Assembly (NCBI GenBank): GCA_021432635.1
Contig: MU270072.1
Coordinates: 186,001 to 250,000, forward strand
Source of the DNA: Thozetella sp. PMI_491
Lineage: Eukaryota > Ascomycota > Sordariomycetes > Chaetosphaeriales > Chaetosphaeriaceae
DNA length: 64,000 nt
Reading direction: 5' to 3'
This document shows positions 56,211 to 64,000 of the stretch, one piece after another (the first letter of the stretch is position 1; the number at the start of each line of letters is the position of its first letter). The notes under the pieces are model-generated. The model saw nothing but the letters and a program-made list of their open reading frames with translations. It made no database searches and had not been told where the DNA came from. The translations under genes were made by a program, and so were the position numbers.

Positions 56211-58355
56211 ATGCTAGATACGACCAAGATGGCAGACAGACACGCCAAAACAGAGCCTTCATGGCGGCCGCTGGCGAAGCTGAGCGGCCTGATCAACAGG
56301 CGCAGCTCCACCAAGGGCAAAAACGCCCCAGAAGCGGCCGACGAGAAGAACTCGGTGTTCCGCTTCAAGCGGCAAAAGAAAGGAGCGACCGAGAGCACCC
56401 TGGACTTCAAGCCCCTGGAGGTGCAGCTAGATGGTCTGCGAGCCCTTCGTCTCTCGGACGGCTGGCTCGAGACCGACGCGCCAAATGCCAACAAAGAGCA
56501 GCACCTGCAGCCGCCCAAGGTCGACGGCTCATCATCAACACCAATAGCCGACTTTTTTGCCAGCAAGTCGGTCCTGGACATCCCCAGCAGCACAGTCTTG
56601 CCTCTGCAGGCGTATCCGCAGAGCAATGATCACCAGAACACCAAGCGGCCATTCTCCATGGTCGAGACCGCAAGCGTCGCGTACACGCGTGCATTGACCG
56701 AAGTCGCCCCGCCCGGCACGGCGGTCCAGACCCCAGGCAGCATCCTGGATCGCGGTCGACCGGTTGAGCCCAGGCAACCTGAGATCGGCGATCCGCCGAA
56801 GACGACATTGCTTCGGTCGCTCCCGCCAGAGAGCAACCCGATTGCCCCCCAACGGGGAGCGGCCCCAGAGATCGGTCGTCCTCTCAGGTCATCACAGCTT
56901 GGCACCAGTAATCCCTTGATACGGGAACCGCCTGCATCCTCCCGGCTTCGGCCAGTGGAAACCTCTGTCACCATCAAACGCCATTCCATGTACGAGGGAG
57001 TTGCCGCTCTCAAGACGCAGATTGCCCCGGCCCCGGCCCCGGCCCCGGCCCCGAGGAGCTCCTCGGCCACGCCGATGGACCGAATCCAGGCCTGGCAGAA
57101 GCAAGTAACCTCGGCGTCAAGCTCGACGTCTTCTTTCGCTCCCCGCTCGGCGAGCCCTGCGGGCTCATCCCACGGGTCTTCGGCGACCCCTCTGGTCCGG
57201 AGGGTGTCGACCCGAAACACCGGTGACCGGCTAGCCTGGATCCGGGAGCTCGAGGAGAAGAAGCCGAGCAGCGTGAACCGGGACATGGGTGTGCTCAAGA
57301 AGGCGGTCGGCTCCGTCTCCGACAAGCTGGCCATGTTCGAGAACAAGAACACGCTCGCCGCCCCGGGACCGCGCGGGCCACCGCTGACGAGGTCGAACTC
57401 GACCAGCCGCTACTCAGCGGGCGGCCTCGAGTCCATCTTCTCGGCCAACAGCAACATGACCACAGCCTCGCCGCGCACGTCCATCGAGACGACGCGGTCC
57501 AACCACCGCGCGTCCTCAGTCATGAGCTATTACGACGACTCCTTCCGCGAGAAGATGGAGACGCTCGTGAGCGGCTATGACAAGGACAAGGAGAAGGAGA
57601 AGGACAAGCCTGAAATTCCGGATAGGCAGCGCGTGAGCGCTCAGTTCGTACCGGTGGACCCCAAAAAACCGGCAGAGCCCACAGCCGAGCCTGAGAAGGC
57701 AGCCGAGCCCAAGGACGTACCGGTGCCAGCACCAATGCCAGCAGTGGAGCCCGAGAAGGCGACAGAACCCGAAAAGGTAGCGGAGCCTGGGAAACCGGAA
57801 GAGCCAGCAGCAGAGCCCGAGGTGGCGAAGGAGGCCGAGGTGATGGCAGCTCCCGAGGTCGTCGCAGAACCCGAGGTAGTGGCCGCCGCCGAGACGGTGG
57901 CAGCCCATGAGGTGGTTGCGGAGCCGGCGCTTGTCTCAGACGTCGAGGTTGCCGCAGAGCCTGAGACCGTCGCCGAGCCTGCGGTCGCGGCAGAGCCTGA
58001 GGCCGTCCCCGAGCCTGAGGCCGCCCCTGAGGTTGAGGCCGCCCCTGAGGTTGAGATCGTCCCCGAGATTGAAGCCATCCCAGAGGTTGAGGTCGTCGCA
58101 GAGCCCGAGGTTGCCGCAGAGCCTGAGGTCGTGGTGCAGTCCGAGGTTGTTGAGGGGGCTGAGATGGTTGTGGAGCCCGAGACAGTCGCCACTCCCGAGG
58201 CTGGGCCCGAGACTGTGGTAGCTCCAGCGGCGGCTCTTGAGGTGATCCCTGAGCCTGAGGTGGTAGCAGCTGCTGTGGCTCCGGAGCCCGAGGTGGCAGA
58301 GATTGAGAGCACTGTTGAGCCTGAGAAGGCAGTGGAGCCCGAAGCGGCCGCATAG
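56211..58355 (+). CDS. Low-complexity protein with an acidic Glu-Pro-Val-Ala repeat tail, 714 aa
   Basis: Single exon from ATG 56211; a second Met at residue 7 (MADRHAKTE) is a possible start. Residues 1 to about 480 are basic and Ser/Pro-rich, probably disordered, with more conserved-looking islands: PLAKLSGLINRRSS, RLAWIRELEEKKP and VGSVSDKLAMFENK. A run of five Ala-Pro units sits near residue 270. From about 480 a Lys/Glu segment leads into an irregular repeat of EPEVVAEPEVAAEPE type up to the end. No signal peptide or membrane segment. The function is unknown; scaffold or cytoskeleton-linked roles are only guesses. The mirrored open frames on the minus strand are a by-product of the repeats. 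Confidence 0.8.
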   Translation: MLDTTKMADRHAKTEPSWRPLAKLSGLINRRSSTKGKNAPEAADEKNSVFRFKRQKKGATESTLDFKPLEVQLDGLRALRLSDGWLETDAPNANKEQHLQPPKVDGSSSTPIADFFASKSVLDIPSSTVLPLQAYPQSNDHQNTKRPFSMVETASVAYTRALTEVAPPGTAVQTPGSILDRGRPVEPRQPEIGDPPKTTLLRSLPPESNPIAPQRGAAPEIGRPLRSSQLGTSNPLIREPPASSRLRPVETSVTIKRHSMYEGVAALKTQIAPAPAPAPAPRSSSATPMDRIQAWQKQVTSASSSTSSFAPRSASPAGSSHGSSATPLVRRVSTRNTGDRLAWIRELEEKKPSSVNRDMGVLKKAVGSVSDKLAMFENKNTLAAPGPRGPPLTRSNSTSRYSAGGLESIFSANSNMTTASPRTSIETTRSNHRASSVMSYYDDSFREKMETLVSGYDKDKEKEKDKPEIPDRQRVSAQFVPVDPKKPAEPTAEPEKAAEPKDVPVPAPMPAVEPEKATEPEKVAEPGKPEEPAAEPEVAKEAEVMAAPEVVAEPEVVAAAETVAAHEVVAEPALVSDVEVAAEPETVAEPAVAAEPEAVPEPEAAPEVEAAPEVEIVPEIEAIPEVEVVAEPEVAAEPEVVVQSEVVEGAEMVVEPETVATPEAGPETVVAPAAALEVIPEPEVVAAAVAPEPEVAEIESTVEPEKAVEPEAAA
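57026..57052 (+). repeat. CCGGCC-unit microsatellite inside the low-complexity gene
   Basis: About four and a half copies of a 6-bp CCCCGG unit encode the Ala-Pro run. In frame, so copy-number change would lengthen or shorten the protein without breaking it. Confidence 0.75.
57660..58345 (+). repeat. Degenerate coding repeat (GAGCCCGAGGT-like units)
   Basis: Units of about 9-24 bp built on GAG-CCN-GAG-GTN repeat through the 3' third of the gene. They keep the plus frame and leave the minus strand open too. Likely to change in number between strains. Confidence 0.75.
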
Positions 58356-59287
58356 TTTGCACCTTGCCAGCCAGGAAGCACGGAAGGATATGACGAGTAA
58401 CGAGCTATACCACGAGAACCAGCTCTCGACGCAGCATTTGTGGGAATCACAGGGAATGGCAGATTGCTCTTCTAGCATGCGCAAGGCGTTCTACAATAGA
58501 GGTTGATTTACTGTGACCTGAATCTACGTTGGTCTGTGTGCATACGTCCACCCCAGGGATATCGAGAAACTACAATAACGCTGTTGAAGTGACATCGATT
58601 GATGCCGGTTCAACGCACATCTACGGTTCCGGGACTAGAAATTCCTAGGTTACCAACCCAGCTAACGTTTAGTCTTAGACAAAGAACAACGATACATAGT
58701 AACAATGCTATTCTTGTTGCTAGGTAACGTCACGGCCGCAAATTGCATTCCGTGTGCTCTTCACGATATTTAGGGGGATGATCGGCTGGAGATTTCTATT
58801 TTCACTTGCCTCCTAACCGTGCGCAGCTACAACTACTGTAATGTTTCTAAGGAGGTTGAAACCGCTGTCGATAGTAGCCCAAGCCACCTGCATGATACTA
58901 CCTTTTTACTCAGCTGGATAGGACGTCAATACCAGATTTGGTTCAAATACGTACATGGACCATGTTTCAGTTGCCTAGGTTACAGGTCGTGGTATGAAGC
59001 TATATGCCGCTTCTAGCGCCAAAGAGGGGGGGAAATTGAGCACCTGAGTAAGCGCCCAGCCACTCATCCATCTAGCCCTGGATTGCCTTTTGCCGGTTGT
59101 CCCAGTTGGCAGCCACAATTCCACAACATCTGAGCGCGACCGTAGATCCCGACTCGTGATCTTATTGTCGGCTAAGAACGCGCGGAGGCTAGAGGGAGCG
59201 CGACGGCTGCGTACAGAAAATTTCTTTGCTGAAGGCGCTCGGACTCTGGAAATTTGACAGGCGCCACAGCCTGATCATAGGCATTCC
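58356..59287. other. Intergenic, 0.93 kb
   Basis: No gene recognised. The last 250 bp are the promoter side of the GMC oxidoreductase. Confidence 0.5.
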
Positions 59288-61220
59288 ATGTATCTCCCAA
59301 TTATCCTCGCCACTGCCGCTTTTTGGCTAGACTTAGCCTATGGCCAAGCACTGTTTGATTATGTGTAAGTTTCGAGTTTCCCGATTGAAGCGTTGTCTTA
59401 CTGAACATACAAGCATCGTGGGAGGCGGCACAGCGGGCCTCACCATTGCCAACCGACTGACCGAGAATGGCGGAACCACAGTTATTGTGCTGGAAGCAGG
59501 GCAGGATCGGTCAGATGACTTCAACGTGCTCGCTCCTGGTCTGTTCACTGCAATGTACGGCAATCCCGACTATGACTATGACTACAAGACCGTACCGCAG
59601 ACGCACGCCAATGGGCAGGTCATTGCGCAAATTCGAGGGAAGCAGCTCGGCGGCTCCAGCGCGATGAACTTAATGTTCTGGACCCATGCGAGCCAAGGCG
59701 ACATTGATGCGTGGGGAGAGCTCGGAAACCAAGGCTGGAGCTGGGACGAGCTGAAGCCATACTTTGCCAAATCCGAGACCTTCACGGCACCCTCGGCATC
59801 AATTGAACACGACCTCGATACCGAATACATCGTGCCGGCCATTCATGGAAAGAAAGGGCCCATAAACAACACATTTCCTGATGGGTATGGCCCTCTCGAC
59901 AAGGCATGGCCTGCCACGTTCGCAAATCTGGGCTTGGAAGTGCGCGGCGACCCGCGCGATGGCCTAGCATTGGGAGGCTATACGAATTTGCTCAACATCC
60001 GGCTGGACAACCACACGCGAAGTTATGCAGCAACCGCGTATTACAGACCGTTCGCGGGAAGGAAAAACCTCGTTGTACTCACAGGGGCGCTTGCGACGAA
60101 AATAATATTGAAAAAAGGACCAAGCGGCATTACTGCCAACGCGGTCCAGTATACAAAGGATGACAAAAACGTAACGGTTTCGGCCGGCAAAGAGGTCATC
60201 GTGTGTGCTGGTTCCATTGGATCGCCCCAGCTACTAGAGGTGTCTGGTATCGGGGATGCGACGTTGCTGAAGAAGTTTGGCATCGGCGCTCTCGTTGACA
60301 ACCCTAATGTCGGAGAAAACCTCCAGGACCATGCATATGTCCCCATTGGGTCAGATTCCCTCTCCAGAGCGAGGCTCTAATACTAACTGGCCCGCAGATT
60401 TGAGGTTAGGCCCGGGATTCCTACTGTCGATGACTTTGTGAACAACGCGACCTTTTTCGAGGAGGCCTATGCACAATATCTAGCCGACCAGACCGGGCCA
60501 CTGGCAACTACTGGAGCAAGCTCCGCGCTGTTGAGTCTGGCCCAGATCGCAAGGTCTGAGGCTGGCATTGGATGCCCGGCGAATGTGTTACCAAACCCCG
60601 GCCTCCGGGATCAGTACGCAATATTGTGCGGATTTCTAAAGTCCGAGGCGGTAACCCAGGAGCTCACCATTACCGGTGGTATGTCCCCTTGGTTCGCAAA
60701 CGACACGACAAAACTCTTTACAGCCTTCACTGGGGGCAACTACTTCTCTCTCCTCGGCGTCCTCGAGCACCCTTTCTCACGGGGCTCGGTTCATATCCAA
60801 TCGGCCGACATCTCGGTCCACCCGGTCCTTGATCCCAATTATCTGTCGCACCCGCTTGACCTTCGCCTGCTTAGCGTCATCACCCTACACATGCAGAATG
60901 TCATCGCGAAGACTAAGCCGCTAAGCGACCTCTTAGTTGGCAACGGGACAGTGTTCCAACCCGGCTACCACAACTTAACCGAGTCAAATGTGGCGGATTG
61001 GGTCAAGGGAAATATACAGAGCGAGTTCCACCCCGCTGGTAGCTGTGCCATGCTTCCGAGATACAAGGGCGGCGTAGTCAATGAGAAGTTCCAGGTATAC
61101 GGGGCAGCCAAGCTACGAGTGGTAGATGCAAGCATATTTCCATTGCTACCGAGAGCGAACCTTCAAACGCTGGTGTATGCTATCGCCGAACGGGCAGCAG
61201 ATATGATCAAAGGAGCCTAA
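59288..61220 (+). CDS. Secreted GMC-family FAD oxidoreductase, about 611 aa
   Basis: Exons 59288-59364, 59414-60349 and 60398-61220. Signal peptide MYLPIILATAAFWLDLAYG. The FAD Rossmann motif VIVGGGTAGLTIANRL is formed across the first intron; then LEAG, GMC signature 1 (GKQLGGSSAMNLMFW), signature 2 (GSIGSPQLLEVSGIGD), the catalytic His549 in EFHPAGSCAM and Asn592 in LPRANLQTL. Such enzymes oxidise sugars, alcohols or aryl alcohols and give H2O2 or reduce quinones outside the cell. H2O2 production fits the extracellular oxidative set together with the laccase 40 kb away. Substrate not deducible. Confidence 0.93.
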
Positions 61221-61531
61221 ATGAAGTAGGAAATACCGAATACTGACTTGAGCTGCAGATCAAAGTTGTATCTCTTCTACTCCTGTGATGTCGCTACCAA
61301 AGAGAGTAACGAAAGAATTTCATGGTGACTTTATGGATGCACGTGACACATGGCCTTTAAGCTTAGGCGGTTCAACTTCGGCTCAAGTGCTCGGGCACGC
61401 CCGGGAGGTTCTAGTAATGGCCAAGCCGGGCTCCACCAAACACAACAATCGTCGTGCGCTCACTCATCTTACCAATCGAGCCACTGCCATTCTTTCCTCC
61501 CGCGTCGCTTCTACTGCACAACCAACCCGAA
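61221..61531. other. Short intergenic stretch before the ABC transporter
   Basis: 311 bp between the GMC stop and the ABC transporter start, both on the plus strand. An overlapping open frame (61285-61797) runs into the ABC gene in another frame and is a shadow. Confidence 0.5.
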
Positions 61532-64000
61532 ATGGCTGGACTCCATCTAGGCTTGGAGGTGGTCTTTTACGCTTACCCAATTGGCCTAGTCTTGACGCTA
61601 TTCGCGTCCCAGCTAGTCTCGCACTGGCACCGCAATGCCACCAACGCTTCGGATCTCACGGAAAAGGCTACCGAGAAGTCCGGCCGGCTCTATGCCGCTA
61701 TAATCTGGTCCCTGCAGCTTCTCTTGAACCCCTTGATTGTTCGTGTGGCCCACGGCCCCCCTTTCGTGGCAATTGGCATACTGACCGAGCCGTGTAGATC
61801 ACCACCATCGTTCTCGTGCTTAAGAATGCAATTGCCGAGCAGGGCGACGGCGATGGGAGCGGGGTATTCCCTTACAGTGCCTATTTGGTTCGTAGAACAC
61901 CATGGTCCCTCCAAACGGCGGCCTTGCTAACGCGTTAGGCCTCCCACACTTCCATCCTGCTATACTTCCTAGGCGGCTTGCTGCCGGACCCAGACGGGCC
62001 ATGGTCTCCCTCCATGGCTCATGGCCACGCCTGGATCATCGGCATCCTCGCGGAAGCCCTCATTGGTGCCGTTATTCTTGAGCTGCGGGGAGTCGTTTCG
62101 ATCCCGTCCTCTCTGCTCGAGACCTTGTTCGGTCTGGGCATCGCCCGAGCCGTGCTGCTGGTGCTCATGCTCGCCGTTCTGGTCCGACAGCACTACGCCC
62201 AACGTCCCGAACGAGCGGCCGAGGACGAGGCACAGTCTCTTCTCCACAATGGTGAAGCCTCCGCCACTCACTATGGTGCAGCTGGCAGCACCCCCTCCTC
62301 GGGCCCCCCAGCGAACAAAGCCCGCAGCGCCCAAAGCTCAGGCTGGTTTGACTACTTTGCGGGGTTTAAAATTCTTTTCCCCTATCTATGGTATGATGGC
62401 CTGCTCCTTCTGAATATCACCGCGACATCTCGCCATAGTAGCCATCAACTGACAGCCCCCAGGCCTGCTGATTCGCGCATACACCAAGCAACTGTTATTT
62501 TGTGTCTCATCCTATTAATCTTCCAGCGTAAGTGAATAATATGGCCAGCTTGTAACCCCAGGCTATGCCGGCATATTGGGAAGACTAGGTGGAGGGAAAT
62601 TACAGGATGCTAACCGAACTGGCCATAGGCATGACCCAGGTCGCGGTACCGTTGGTCCTCGGCCAACTTGTCGAAGCTCTTGGCTACGGACGGATCCCCT
62701 ACAAGGAGATGGCTCTCTACATCATCTTCCGGTTCCTCCAGGGAGGTCAGGGCCTCTTTGGCGCTGCCCGGTCCGTCCTCTGGATCCCCGTCGCCCAGGG
62801 CCTGTTCCGCCGGCTCTCATGTGCAGCATTCGAGCACGTTCTTGGGCTCTCCATGGACTTCCACCTCAGTAAGCGCATCGGCGAGGTGACGAGCGCGTTG
62901 AGCCGCGGCGCGGCCATGAACACGTTCTTGGAGAACTTCCTGTTCCAGGTGTTCCCCATGCTGCTCGACATCTTTGTCGCTGGCATATTCTTCTTCTTCA
63001 AATACGACGCCTTCTACACGCTGATCATCTTCGTCATCATGTGGGCCTACATCTTCCTGACCATCTACATGGCAAAATACCGTGCGCGTCAGCGACGCGA
63101 TATGGCCACCAAAGCTCGTGAGATGGATGCCGCCAAGTACGAAGACCTATCTAGACCATATCTCTCTACACTTGCTGACACCTGGGAATAGGACGGATGC
63201 CATCATGGCCTACGAAACGGTCCAGCACAACTGCGCCGTGCCGGCCGAGACAAAGAGGTTCGAAGGACAGGTCACCATCTACCAGAAAGCCGAGCGATTG
63301 GTACTTCTCTCTCTAAACCTTCTCAACCTGACCCAGAGCTCGGTGTTCACACTAGGAACTGCCATGATCGTCGCTCTGTCTGCCTACAAGATCTCCATCG
63401 GCCAACAGAAGGTCTCCGACTTCATCACACTCATTACTTACTTTGCTCAGCTTCAGGCTCCGCTTGGCTTCTTCGGAACGTACGTAGCTCCATCCCTTGC
63501 AATTTTGGTCACTATGCGGAGGCAAACGCGTCCGAGCATTTCCCGCCTACAACCATCGCGCATCTGGCACGTTTGTGGTAAATAGGATTAGACTGACCAC
63601 CAAACCTATAGATATTACACATTGCTCCAAAATAACTTGATTGAGGCGGAGCGCATGCTTGATCTGGTTAGTGAAGGCTTGTGGACCATACAGCTCTGTC
63701 TTTATGCTAACCCACCCAAAGTTCAAGGAAACCTCGGGTGTCATCGAAAAGCCAGATGCGATCAAGATTGACTCGGTTGAGGGAGAGGTCAGTTTCGAGA
63801 ACGTCAAGTTTTCTTACCAAGGAAAGGAACCAGCGATCGACGGAATCAGCTTCACCGCCCCTGCCGGGACTAAGACCGCCCTCGTGGGAGAGTCGGGTAG
63901 CGGCAAGTCGACCTGCCTCAAACTTTTATACCGCTTCTACGACGTGGAGAGCGGTGCGGTCAAATTTGACGGCAAAGACGTGCGTGACCTCAAGCTCGAC
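61532..64000 (+). CDS. HMT1/ABCB6-like half ABC transporter, 3' part outside the window
   Basis: Exons 61532-61738, 61798-61887, 61939-62390, 62463-62527, 62629-63136, 63192-63479, 63612-63666 and 63722 to beyond 64000; about 648 residues are visible. An N-terminal block of extra membrane helices, then the transmembrane domain: FPYLWPADSRIHQATV, QRMTQVAVPLVLGQLVEALG, FEHVLGLSMDFHLSKRIGE and AAMNTFLENFLFQV follow the heavy-metal-tolerance subfamily closely. The nucleotide-binding domain starts with VSFENVKFSYQGKEPA and has Walker A GESGSGKST; the signature and Walker B lie beyond the edge. The first two introns share an unusual GTTCGT donor. Family members sit in the vacuole or mitochondria and move metal- or glutathione-linked substrates. 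Confidence 0.92.

Noticed and set aside
57516-58484. Long open frames on the minus strand (130, 280, 269 and 182 codons) opposite the acidic-tail gene
   Set aside because: They arise from the GAG/CCN codon repeats of the plus-strand gene, are extremely low in complexity, and lack independent start context or domains.
1-64000. Giant mobile element (Starship-like), DNA transposon, LTR retroelement, CRISPR or tRNA/rRNA genes
   Set aside because: No tyrosine-recombinase captain, transposase, reverse transcriptase, long terminal repeats or spaced repeat array was recognised; no convincing RNA gene found by eye, though a covariance-model scan would be needed to exclude tRNAs.

Overview
The window reads as a filamentous ascomycete (Pezizomycotina) chromosome. 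Most genes carry short spliceosomal introns of about 40-110 nt, with GTRNGY-type donors and CTNAC-like branch sites close to the acceptor. The gene families are typically fungal: Zn(II)2Cys6 regulators, HET-domain proteins, an asco-laccase, sugar-porter MFS transporters, a GMC oxidoreductase and a LaeA-like methyltransferase. I cannot name the species. All exon structures were built by hand from ORF frames, splice signals and family resemblance; no transcript evidence was available.

Layout. 0-6 kb: a secreted serine carboxypeptidase running off the left edge, a Zn2Cys6 regulator and a kappa-class GST/DsbA-like protein. 6-11.7 kb: an AAA ATPase followed immediately by a HET-domain reading frame that has no start codon of its own. 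The two join in frame through a canonical intron, so I model one AAA-HET fusion of about 1,767 residues. 11.8-21.8 kb: a sugar porter, a DUF1479 dioxygenase-like protein, a three-domain laccase and a small secreted protein. 22.4-25.8 kb: a divergent pair made of a class-III aminotransferase-like protein flanked by zinc-binding modules and a small chromo-like domain protein. 26.5-35 kb: a DHA1 drug-type MFS, a GFA-family protein, two divergent Zn2Cys6 regulators and a LaeA-like methyltransferase. 36.9-42.1 kb: a secreted type-B carboxylesterase and a secreted HExxH protein. 42.1-44.5 kb: gene-poor, with a decayed ankyrin-repeat gene, a 64-bp tandem repeat and a possible secreted-protein remnant. 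44.6-53.6 kb: a divergent P450/sugar-porter pair, a second HET gene, an Fe(II)/2-oxoglutarate oxygenase and a cysteine-containing secreted protein. 53.6-64 kb: a long empty stretch, a low-complexity protein with an acidic Glu-Pro-Val-Ala tail, a secreted GMC oxidoreductase and the 5' part of an HMT1-like ABC transporter.

Working together. The set suggests an accessory, environment-facing region: secreted hydrolases and oxidases, uptake and efflux carriers, detoxification enzymes and several regulators, with two HET genes linked to nonself recognition. There is no PKS, NRPS or terpene backbone gene, so this is not a complete biosynthetic cluster. The two points most worth following are the AAA-HET fusion and the zinc-finger/aminotransferase/chromo pair.
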